A stretch of 15,618 bases of DNA, from contig DLIO01000114.1 in assembly GCA_002483765.1 (NCBI GenBank), positions 5,398 to 21,015 of the forward strand, read 5' to 3'. The stretch is from Lentisphaeria bacterium UBA7640 (lineage in GTDB: Bacteria; Verrucomicrobiota; Lentisphaeria; Victivallales; Victivallaceae). The translations under genes were made by a program, and so were the position numbers. Of the stretch, positions 6,304-12,919 are shown in pieces. A model generated the notes under the pieces. That model ran no database searches, had not been told where the DNA came from, and saw nothing but the letters and a program-made list of their open reading frames with translations. Position 1 is the stretch's first letter; every line of letters starts with the position of its first letter.

Positions 6304-7656
6304 TTATTTTATCGGTTCAGCAAACAGATCATATCTGCCGCCTCTGGTAATTTTCACATTAATAATATCACCAACCTTAATATCCCGCGCTGGCGAAACC
6401 TGCACAATATTATCTATTTCCGGCGCATCCATATAAGTGCGACCAGTTGCATGTTTTTTGGTCACTTCATCTATTATAACACTGAATTCTTTCCCGACCA
6501 ACTCTTTATTACGTTGGAGCGATATTTCTCCCTGTATTTTCATGATTTCTTCCGCGCGTGCTACTGCTATTTCTGGAGAAACAGCGTCTTTGAGGCTGGA
6601 GGCTGGAGTATCTTCTTCGGGGGAATACGAGAATACGCCTAAGCGATCAAACTTCCAAGTTTTTACAAACTCTTTCAATTCTTGAAAATCTTCATCCGTT
6701 TCCCCTGGAAAACCGGTTATAAAAGTCGTACGAAGGACAATATTAGGAATGCGCTTCCTCAATTTAGCTAGAACATCCTCGATCTGGTGCCGAGTAACGT
6801 GGCGGCGCATCGCCGTCAAGAGATGATCAGAAATATGTTGCAACGGCAAATCGAGATATGGTAGAACCTTGGGGCACTGTGCCATGACATCGATAATTTC
6901 GTCAGTCAAGTGCGCGGGGTGCGCATACAACAACCGAATCTTAAAATCAGCATCGATGGATTGCAGTTCCCGCAATAAATCAGCCAAAGTGCCCTGCTCT
7001 GTATCATGCCCGAATGCAGTAATATCTTGAGCGATCAAAATCAACTCTTTCACGCCACCTTTGATTAGATTTTCGGCTTCAATGCGTAATGAAGAAATTT
7101 TCCGACTACGCAAAACGCCCCGAATGTCTGGAATTGAACAGTAACTGCAGCGATTATTGCAGCCTTCACCGATTTTCAAATAAGCTAAATGGGGTAACGT
7201 CCACTGGAAACGCGGCGTCTCATCACTGTAAAGATAGCACGGTTCACTCTGGCGAATAGTACGACCATGGAATTTGGGATTAGTTTTAATTTCAGCAATT
7301 TTTTCGGGAAGTTGCTCAATAGTATCCAATCCAGTCCAAAGATCAACCTCCGGCCATTCGTTCTTAACTTTATCTTTTTTATCCCATTGAACCATGCAAC
7401 CAGTAACGATCAACATGCGATTTTCAGGATCAAGCTCTTTCCATTCAACAGCGTCTTCAATTGCGTCAACCGTATCTTGGCGCGCGCTCTCAATAAACGC
7501 GCAAGTGTTAATTATATAGATATCAGCATCAGTCGCATCCATAGTCAATCCGAACCCATTGACCAGCAAGCTTCCGGTCATAACCTCCGAATCAACCAAA
7601 TTTTTAGGACATCCTAAGCTAACCATGTAAACCATTAATGGATTTTGTTCTGGCAT
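6304..7656 (-). CDS. rimO: Ribosomal protein uS12 methylthiotransferase RimO
   Basis: A radical-SAM methylthiotransferase. RimO adds a methylthio group to the beta-carbon of a conserved aspartate in ribosomal protein S12, using two 4Fe-4S clusters. The 450-aa product has the N-terminal UPF0004 domain with cluster ligands C16 (in SLGCPKNLVDSE, the wording that separates RimO from MiaB and MtaB), C52 and C87. The radical-SAM motif C166-x3-C170-x2-C173 follows (GEGCNNRCSYCSIPDIRG). A C-terminal TRAM domain lies at about 385-450. The length is normal for the family. The start is three bases after the stop of the upstream phosphatase, with AAGGA about 11 bases before the ATG. pgsA follows; the rimO-pgsA order is, as far as I recall, seen in other bacteria too. 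Confidence 0.96.
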   Translation of the reverse strand: MPEQNPLMVYMVSLGCPKNLVDSEVMTGSLLVNGFGLTMDATDADIYIINTCAFIESARQDTVDAIEDAVEWKELDPENRMLIVTGCMVQWDKKDKVKNEWPEVDLWTGLDTIEQLPEKIAEIKTNPKFHGRTIRQSEPCYLYSDETPRFQWTLPHLAYLKIGEGCNNRCSYCSIPDIRGVLRSRKISSLRIEAENLIKGGVKELILIAQDITAFGHDTEQGTLADLLRELQSIDADFKIRLLYAHPAHLTDEIIDVMAQCPKVLPYLDLPLQHISDHLLTAMRRHVTRHQIEDVLAKLRKRIPNIVLRTTFITGFPGETDEDFQELKEFVKTWKFDRLGVFSYSPEEDTPASSLKDAVSPEIAVARAEEIMKIQGEISLQRNKELVGKEFSVIIDEVTKKHATGRTYMDAPEIDNIVQVSPARDIKVGDIINVKITRGGRYDLFAEPIK

Positions 7657-7659
7657 AAT

Positions 7660-8490
7660 TTATTTTTTTCCTTCGCTAGTATAATTCAAAATATATTCAA
7701 GAGCTTCATTATTGGCAGCAAAAATCGTAGTATTACGCAGAAACCAACGTTTTTGAGACTCTGAATCTAAATAAAAAGAATCGCCAATATTGCAGCTTAC
7801 GGAATTTCCGTGATAATCTCTGCTGACAAATTCACCTCGTTCTGTAAATGCAAGACAAGCGGCGACGTCCCAAAGTTTCAAATTGGCGACATAACCGAGT
7901 ACACGACCACGCAGCAGATAAGCAAATACCGCGACTGCCGAATCCCATACCACGATATGATTTGAGAATGTAAAATCACAGTTTTTAATCATCGATTGCG
8001 ATAATGAGATTGGCCAAGAATTATTGAGCGGTGCGCTACCAAAAGGGTAACGGACGCGTTTGCCATCAGCGGTCAGCAACCATGAATCTGGCCCATCGGT
8101 ATAAATCATCTCCCCAAGTGCCGGGAAAAAAATCGCGCCCTCTTTGATCCGTAGTTTTTCCATGTATGCAATAGAAATCCCCCAGAGAGGACAATGAATT
8201 GAGTAAGGCGCAGTTCCGTCAATCGGGTCAACCACCCAAGCATTTCCTTTAAATGCAGCCTGAATGTAAGCTTCATTATGGGTATCAATAGTCTCTTCCC
8301 CAATCATATATGAACCTGCTTCGGGATGGTCAAATTCTAACGCGAGGCGTTGCTCAATCGCTTTATCGGCGGCGGTAACAACTGAATGATCTGCTTTCAA
8401 CTCAAACGGCGGGTTTTCGTAATATTGCATGGCTATATCGCCACACTCTTTCAGTAATGCGATTATTTTCGTAGCGTTCCAGCCGTTCAT
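7660..8490 (-). CDS. Inositol monophosphatase family phosphatase
   Basis: A Mg-dependent, lithium-sensitive-type sugar or nucleotide phosphatase of the FIG superfamily. In the 276-aa product the metal-site residues are visible: VTAADKAIE (38-46, D42), GEE (E65-E66), DPIDGT (D88, D91, G92, T93) and the second signature with W207-D208 in LWDVAACLAF. Position 94 onward (APYSIHCPLWGISIAYME) contains the PLWG-type segment often seen in histidinol-phosphate phosphatase (HisN) and CysQ-like members. The substrate could be inositol-1-P, histidinol-P, PAP or fructose-1,6-bisphosphate, and I cannot decide from sequence alone. The ATG at 8490 follows TAGGA directly and GGAG eight bases upstream. It is the first gene of the run that continues to rimO after three bases. 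Confidence 0.85.
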   Translation of the reverse strand: MNGWNATKIIALLKECGDIAMQYYENPPFELKADHSVVTAADKAIEQRLALEFDHPEAGSYMIGEETIDTHNEAYIQAAFKGNAWVVDPIDGTAPYSIHCPLWGISIAYMEKLRIKEGAIFFPALGEMIYTDGPDSWLLTADGKRVRYPFGSAPLNNSWPISLSQSMIKNCDFTFSNHIVVWDSAVAVFAYLLRGRVLGYVANLKLWDVAACLAFTERGEFVSRDYHGNSVSCNIGDSFYLDSESQKRWFLRNTTIFAANNEALEYILNYTSEGKK

Positions 8491-8518
8491 TCCTATACTC
8501 CAAATAATAAAAATTAAA

Positions 8519-8551
8519 GCTGTAAGATACAGCCTAAGCGTTAAAAATCAA
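8519..8551 (-). promoter_or_regulatory. Candidate promoter with overlapping inverted repeat, upstream of the phosphatase gene
   Basis: On the minus strand TTGATT (8551-8546) is followed after 16 bases by TATCTT (8529-8524), which would give a start about 27 bases before the ATG at 8490. The -10-like box lies in the centre of a perfect inverted repeat GCTGTA-TCT-TACAGC (8519-8533). That is a plausible operator position. The same repeat is followed leftwards by a T-rich run, so a weak terminator is an alternative reading. Confidence 0.35.
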
Positions 8552-8678
8552 TCTTTTCAGGCAGATGAATGATGCCAACAAAGTAACCAATTCAAAACAA
8601 CATTTACAAAGCGCACAGATCTCATTTGTATCGTTTTTGAAAAAAAAAAAAATACCATCAAATACTAAAGCCACACAT

Positions 8679-8741
8679 TGTAACTTTAGTTCCTAATTGG
8701 CGCGCGCATAATGCGCGCGCTAATTAAGAACAATAGTTACA
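8679..8741. repeat. 63-bp imperfect palindrome with alternating GC core
   Basis: Bases 8679-8707 pair with 8741-8713 at 26 of 29 positions, counting one G-T. The core arm GCGCGCGC sits on each side of a five-base ATAAT loop. It is flanked by an AT-rich segment and a mixed outer arm (GTAACT/AGTTAC). Mismatches are at 8693, 8688 and 8686. It lies 44 bases beyond the trmB stop. No U tract follows directly on either strand, so it is not a standard intrinsic terminator. I see no obvious target-site duplication around it. It may be an RNA 3'-end protection hairpin, a miniature inverted-repeat element or a protein-binding site. Confidence 0.85.
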
Positions 8742-8784
8742 GAGTTTATTAAACATAATGAATGCGTCAGCGCTCAGACAGTTA

Positions 8785-9423
8785 TCAGTGTCCGGCGCCG
8801 CTAAAAGTCAATGGCGCTTTGACCCAAAGGCAATGGGTTACCGGCTTATCTCTGTTGAGCCAGCGCAACTCAAAGTCCGTTTTTATATCAGAGATTTCTG
8901 CCATTCGCGAATCATCGCGTTTGAATAATCCAGAAGTTTCAATCAAACGAATAACCGTTTCCAAATATGGTTGATCATCAGATGAAAAATGAAATTCACC
9001 GTCGGTTTTTAGTGTGCGATGAATCTGTCCGACAAATTCCGAACAGATTAGGCGATTGTGTCGATGACGCGCTTTGGGCCATGGATCTGGGCATAAAACA
9101 TGAATCCGATTCAATGACGAATCTGGTAAAAACTTTGTGACCAACAATCGACCTTCAGCACGGATTGGGATCAAGTTTCCATGTTCGGCACGACGAGCAC
9201 GATTAGTGCATTTGCGCATCCTTCCGATCATAATATCAGCGGCCAAAAATAGGCGATTGGGAAAACGCGCAGCAGCTTCATCAGAGAAACGGCCATTGCC
9301 GCACCCCAAATCTAGTTCAACTTCTGCCGTAGGATCATACAGTTCTGGAATTGCTAAAATTTGGTATAAATCATCATAAAACAACATATTAAAATCATTC
9401 CGGGGTTTAAAATTTGTGGTCAA
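8785..9423 (-). CDS. trmB: tRNA (guanine-N7-)-methyltransferase TrmB
   Basis: Methylates N7 of G46 in the variable loop of tRNAs using S-adenosylmethionine. In the 212-aa product the SAM-binding motif I is ELDLGCGNGRF (about 37-47). The TrmB hallmark PDPWPKARHRHNRL (about 112-125) is followed by the C-terminal FSSDDQPYLETVIRL segment. The length is near the family norm (210-240 aa). The start is uncertain. I used TTG at 9423, which gives an N-terminus leading into NDFNMLFYDDLY. An ATG at residue 13 (9387) is the first ATG in frame, but it would remove residues just ahead of the fold, and neither has a strong Shine-Dalgarno. The gene ends with tandem stops (TGA TAA). It is divergent from the phosphatase-rpiB/glyA operon. 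Confidence 0.94.
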   Translation of the reverse strand: MTTNFKPRNDFNMLFYDDLYQILAIPELYDPTAEVELDLGCGNGRFSDEAAARFPNRLFLAADIMIGRMRKCTNRARRAEHGNLIPIRAEGRLLVTKFLPDSSLNRIHVLCPDPWPKARHRHNRLICSEFVGQIHRTLKTDGEFHFSSDDQPYLETVIRLIETSGLFKRDDSRMAEISDIKTDFELRWLNRDKPVTHCLWVKAPLTFSGAGH

Positions 9424-9440
9424 ATGCTATATTAAAAATT

Positions 9441-9455
9441 CAATTATAATAATTG
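9441..9455. promoter_or_regulatory. Perfect palindrome carrying overlapping TATAAT boxes between divergent genes
   Basis: CAATTAT, A, ATAATTG forms a perfect 7-1-7 inverted repeat in the 68-bp gap between trmB and the rightward operon. It contains TATAAT on the plus strand (9445-9450) and on the minus strand (9448-9443). Convincing -35 boxes at normal distance are missing on both sides. A shared promoter or operator is therefore a suggestion only. Confidence 0.35.
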
Positions 9456-9491
9456 TCTCAAGACTGATATGCAACCCGAAGCGAACGTAAA

Positions 9492-9932
9492 ATGATGAAA
9501 AAAGTGTTATTTGTCTGTACCGGCAATACCTGCCGTAGCCCAATGTGTGAAGCGTATTTCAACACGCTAGACACCGACTTCTTGGCGCATTCCGCGGGAG
9601 TTTATGCAGAAAATGGTACTCCAGCAGCAGCTAACGCCATTAAAGTAGTTTCAACTTCAGGTGGGAATTTGCAAGATTTTCGTAGCCGTTGTTTAACGCT
9701 ACAGATGATTGAGGAATCCGAGTTAGTGGTAGCCATGACTTCTGGACATCTTCAGGCAATACTCGCGATATCCCCGCAAGCTGCCGCAAAAACGATAATG
9801 TTATGTAAAAACAGCGATATCAGCGACCCTTTTGGTGGAGACTACCCGATTTACAAAAAATGTTTCAAAGAACTAAAATCTGCGATTGATAAATTTCTTA
9901 ATAAAATAAATAATAATCAGGAGAATGAATAA
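9492..9932 (+). CDS. Low-molecular-weight phosphatase, YwlE-like (predicted protein-arginine phosphatase)
   Basis: A cytosolic Cys-based phosphatase of the LMW-PTP family, 146 aa. The P-loop lies at the N-terminus: VCTGNTCRSP with nucleophile C9, R15 and S16. The general acid is D112 in SDPFGGD. The residue after CTGN is threonine (T13). In Bacillus YwlE the equivalent threonine (T11) is reported to favour phosphoarginine, whereas classical tyrosine phosphatases carry isoleucine or leucine there. The gene order supports the same reading, because Bacillus ywlE is followed by rpiB (ywlF) and glyA, as here. The stop overlaps the next start by one base (TAATG). The start is one of two adjacent ATGs at 9492 or 9495. 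If the prediction is right, an McsB-type arginine kinase should exist elsewhere in the genome. A capsule-type tyrosine phosphatase remains possible. Confidence 0.85.
   Translation: MMKKVLFVCTGNTCRSPMCEAYFNTLDTDFLAHSAGVYAENGTPAAANAIKVVSTSGGNLQDFRSRCLTLQMIEESELVVAMTSGHLQAILAISPQAAAKTIMLCKNSDISDPFGGDYPIYKKCFKELKSAIDKFLNKINNNQENE
9919..9923 (+). promoter_or_regulatory. Ribosome binding site for the RpiB-SHMT fusion
   Basis: AGGAG eight bases before the ATG at 9932, inside the end of the phosphatase gene. It supports initiation ahead of the RpiB part. No comparable site is visible ahead of the SHMT part. Confidence 0.65.
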
Positions 9933-11644
9933 TGATTAAAGACTGGCACGGCAAAAAATTAACGATGGCGATAGGAACTGACCACGGTGGATTCGAAATG
10001 AAAAATGAATTGACCAGTCTCTTAAGCGCCAAAAACATTACCATCATTGATGCCGGCCCGTGTTGCTACGACGCAGAGGATGATTATCCTGATTTCGGAG
10101 TAAAAGCGGCCAAAGCTGTTTACCTCGGCCAAGCTGAATGCGCGGTATTGATTTGCCGCAGTGGCGTTGGCATGGGTATTTCTGGTAATCGTTTTCACAA
10201 TGTTCGCGCAGTGGTAGCGCAAGATGTTGAAACTGCCAAGAAAAGCCGCGAACACAACTGTAGCAATGTTTTGGTGTTACCCGGCGATAAACTCGATACC
10301 ACTGCCGCTATTAAGATCATTGAAGCATGGCTGGAAACCCCTTTCAGCAGCGAAAAACGCCATGCGCGCCGTTTAGAAAAACTAGAGATCCAAAGTTACG
10401 ACGATATCGCGGCACTGCGTCAATCCGATCCAGATATTGCCACCATGATCGACCTCGAAGCAGAACGTCAGGAATCAGGCATTGAGTTGATCGCTTCTGA
10501 AAACTACGCTAGTTGCGCGATTCGTGCGGCTCAAGGTTCAGTATTGACCAATAAATATGCTGAAGGTTATCCTGGAAAACGTTATTACAACGGCTGTGAA
10601 TTTGTTGATCAAGTCGAAGCTCTCGCTATTGAACGCGCCTGCAAACTGTTTGGCGCCGAAGCGGCCAACGTTCAGCCTCATTCCGGTAGTTCTGCCAATC
10701 AAGCAGTTTATTTTGCCCTGCTTAATCCTGGCGATACCGTTTTGGCAATGAGCCTTGACCACGGCGGGCACCTAACTCATGGTCATCCGTTGAATTTCAG
10801 CGGCATGCTTTATGATATCGTCCCGTACGGTGTAGACCAAAAAACCGAATTGATTGATTATGACGAAGTGGCGGAATTGGCTCTAAAACACAAACCCAAA
10901 ATGGTCATAGTAGGAGCCAGCGCTTATCCACGCATCCTGGACTTCAAACGTTTCCGTGAAATTGCTGATTCAGTCGGCGCATATCTATTTGTCGACATGG
11001 CACATATTGCAGGTTTGGTAGCAACTGGCGAACATCCCAGCCCGGTGCCTTATGCCGACGTTGTGACCACCACTACGCACAAAACTCTGCGCGGTCCACG
11101 GTCCGGATTAATTCTCTGTCGCGAAAAACATCTTAAAACCATCAACTCCAGAGTATTTCCTGGATTACAAGGTGGACCATTAGAACACGTTATCGCCGCA
11201 AAAGCGATCTGTTTCAGAGAAGCCATGTGCGATTCATTTAAAAAATATCAGCAACAAGTTCGCAAAAATGCAGTCGTCTTGGCTGATGAACTGACCAAAC
11301 GCGGTTTCAGGATCGTTTCTGGCGGTACTGATAATCACCTGATGTTAGTTGACCTGCGCCCCAAAAACGTGACCGGCAAAGTAGTAGCCAACGGTTTAGA
11401 TAAAGCGATGATCACGGTTAATAAAAATATGATCCCGTTTGATCCCGAAAAAGCATTCGTTACCAGTGGCATTCGCATTGGGACGCCAGCAATGACTACT
11501 CGCGGTATGTGCGAAGCAGAAATGGTCAAAATTGCTGAATTCATCGACCGCGCTGTCGCAGTAATCGAAGATGATACAAAACTTAAAGCCATTGGCAAAG
11601 AAGTGAAAGAATTTACTAAAAACTTCCCGCTGCCACATTTTTAA
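9932..11644 (+). CDS. rpiB-glyA: Fused ribose-5-phosphate isomerase B and serine hydroxymethyltransferase
   Basis: A single 570-aa chain with two full-length enzymes. Residues 11-152 are RpiB, which interconverts ribulose-5-P and ribose-5-P. It shows D17-H18 in GTDHGGF, catalytic C75 in VLICRSGVGM, the GNR segment, H108 in REHNCSNVL, and R-rich RHARRLEKLE closing the domain. The usual CGTG of the anion-hole loop reads CRSG. Residues 153-570 are SHMT, which makes glycine and methylene-THF from serine with PLP. It shows ELIASENYAS (185-194), E211 and Y219 in NKYAEGYPGKRYYNG, D355 in FVDMAH, the PLP lysine K384 in TTTTHKTLRGPR, and R515 in TSGIRIGTPA. The join has essentially no linker. Each part matches its family's normal length (about 150 and 417 aa), and the reading frame is continuous, so this is a true gene fusion. 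It starts within the phosphatase stop and is followed by serS after 20 bases. Confidence 0.95.
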   Translation: MIKDWHGKKLTMAIGTDHGGFEMKNELTSLLSAKNITIIDAGPCCYDAEDDYPDFGVKAAKAVYLGQAECAVLICRSGVGMGISGNRFHNVRAVVAQDVETAKKSREHNCSNVLVLPGDKLDTTAAIKIIEAWLETPFSSEKRHARRLEKLEIQSYDDIAALRQSDPDIATMIDLEAERQESGIELIASENYASCAIRAAQGSVLTNKYAEGYPGKRYYNGCEFVDQVEALAIERACKLFGAEAANVQPHSGSSANQAVYFALLNPGDTVLAMSLDHGGHLTHGHPLNFSGMLYDIVPYGVDQKTELIDYDEVAELALKHKPKMVIVGASAYPRILDFKRFREIADSVGAYLFVDMAHIAGLVATGEHPSPVPYADVVTTTTHKTLRGPRSGLILCREKHLKTINSRVFPGLQGGPLEHVIAAKAICFREAMCDSFKKYQQQVRKNAVVLADELTKRGFRIVSGGTDNHLMLVDLRPKNVTGKVVANGLDKAMITVNKNMIPFDPEKAFVTSGIRIGTPAMTTRGMCEAEMVKIAEFIDRAVAVIEDDTKLKAIGKEVKEFTKNFPLPHF

Positions 11645-11664
11645 TTTAGGAAATAAAACTTACC

Positions 11665-12915
11665 ATGATTGATATAAAATTAGTACGTGAACAACTCGAT
11701 CTATTAAAGAAAAACTGCGCTCGCCGCGGTTGTCCAGTCGATCTTGACCAATTAGCCGCCGATGACGCCGCGTGGCGCGTAGCGGTTCAAAAATCCGAAA
11801 CCATGCGTGCTGAACGTAACCGTTTGAGCAAAGAATGCAGAGATAATCCTGCCGCACGCGAACAAGTCAAAGAGCTCAAAGTCGAGATGGAAAAACTAGA
11901 AGCTGAGACCGCTGCGTTGGCAAAAAAGGTTGAGGAACAGTTGAACTGGCTCCCTAACCTGCTGGCTGACGACGTTCCAGACGGCAAAGATGCTTCCGAT
12001 AATGCCGAGCTGCGCAAAGAAGGGGTGATCCCAGAATTTTCCTTTAAACCGCGCGACCATCAAGAATTGGGCGAACTGTTGGATATTATTGACACCGCTC
12101 GTGGTGCGAAAGTTGCTCAAGCTGGATTTTATTTTTGGAAAGGCAAAGGCGCAATGCTTTGTCAAGCGCTGTTTTACTGGACCCAAATGGAATTGGTGAA
12201 ACGTGGCTTTACTTTGTTTATGTCCCCTTGCGCCGCTAAAGGGAAAACTCTGTTCGGAACTGGTTATTTACCATTTTTTGCCGATCAAACTTATAATTTG
12301 GCAGGAGAAGATCTATCGTTGATTGGAACCTCCGAACAAACCTTAGTTGGTTATCACGCCGATGAAACTCTGGATGAAACAAAACTACCGTTGCTCTATA
12401 CCGCCTATACGCCATGTTTCCGTACAGAATCTGGCAGCTACGGCAAAGCTTCGCGCGGCATTTTTCGCGTCCATCAGTTCAGCAAAGTCGAACTGATTAT
12501 TTTCTGCCATCCCGATGATTCGCCTAAATATCATGAATTATGTCTTGAACATGAAGAACACCTGTTGAAAGAACTGGGTATTCCATATCATGTCGTCAAT
12601 GTTTGTGTCGGCGATATGGGCGCACCAGGCTACAAAAAATACGATATCGAAGCTTGGTTTGCCGGTTTTGGTGACTATCGCGAAGTTACGTCAAATACAA
12701 ATTTGACCGACTTCCAAAGTCGTCGTCTTGGTATTAAATACAAAGGTAAAGATGGCACCCGCGATTTTGTTCACACCATCAGCGCCACAGCCATGACCGA
12801 ACGTGCAGCCATTGCGATTATTGAGAACAATCAACAAGCAGATGGGAGCGTTATCATCCCTGAAGTATTGCGACCATTTACCGGTTTTGAAAGGATTGAA
12901 CCAGAAGGAAAATAA
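11665..12915 (+). CDS. serS: Seryl-tRNA synthetase
   Basis: A class II aminoacyl-tRNA synthetase that charges tRNA-Ser with serine. The 416-aa product begins with the typical MIDIKLVREQLD and a long charged antiparallel coiled coil (about 30-100) that contacts the tRNA long arm. The catalytic domain has GTSEQTL (221-227, usually TAE), motif 2 FRTESGSYGKASRGIFRVHQF (252-272) and TNLTDFQSRRL (345-355). It ends with the motif 3 region and DGSVIIPEVLRPFTG. Motif 3 is unusual: H370 to R380 reads HTISATAMTER, where most SerRS have HTLNGSGLAVGR or HxLNxTxxAxxR. That makes it one residue shorter and without the asparagine, though the arginine is kept. The gene sits after the SHMT fusion, so two serine-consuming enzymes share a transcript. 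The next gene starts five bases on. Confidence 0.95.
   Translation: MIDIKLVREQLDLLKKNCARRGCPVDLDQLAADDAAWRVAVQKSETMRAERNRLSKECRDNPAAREQVKELKVEMEKLEAETAALAKKVEEQLNWLPNLLADDVPDGKDASDNAELRKEGVIPEFSFKPRDHQELGELLDIIDTARGAKVAQAGFYFWKGKGAMLCQALFYWTQMELVKRGFTLFMSPCAAKGKTLFGTGYLPFFADQTYNLAGEDLSLIGTSEQTLVGYHADETLDETKLPLLYTAYTPCFRTESGSYGKASRGIFRVHQFSKVELIIFCHPDDSPKYHELCLEHEEHLLKELGIPYHVVNVCVGDMGAPGYKKYDIEAWFAGFGDYREVTSNTNLTDFQSRRLGIKYKGKDGTRDFVHTISATAMTERAAIAIIENNQQADGSVIIPEVLRPFTGFERIEPEGK
12903..12909 (+). promoter_or_regulatory. Ribosome binding site for the lipoprotein-like gene
   Basis: AGAAGGA inside the serS 3' end, ten bases before the ATG at 12920. It supports that ATG over upstream in-frame codons within serS. 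Confidence 0.6.
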
Positions 12916-12919
12916 AATC

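Larger units (their letters stand above)
8491..8784. other. Gene-free gap with palindrome, A tract and candidate promoter
   Basis: These 294 bases between trmB and the phosphatase gene (both leftward) hold no supported ORF. They contain a 63-bp imperfect palindrome, a run of 13 As at 8640-8652 and a GCTGTA/TACAGC repeat next to the phosphatase gene. The segment 8553-8639 shows nothing I can name. Confidence 0.6.

Noticed and set aside
6064..6642. 192-aa plus-strand ORF across pgsA and rimO
   Set aside because: It runs antisense over two conserved genes and its translation is low-complexity with no family features.
8679..8741. Palindrome as a standard intrinsic terminator of trmB
   Set aside because: No U tract follows the stem on either strand; the T13 tract on the minus strand is about 27 bases further on.
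10380..10400. Possible frameshift or stop separating rpiB and glyA
   Set aside because: The frame is continuous through the junction, both domains are intact on each side, and no internal ribosome binding site is visible before the SHMT part.
12803..12919. Upstream extension of the lipoprotein-like gene
   Set aside because: It overlaps the conserved serS C-terminus, and the ATG at 12920 has a ribosome binding site and begins a signal-like sequence.
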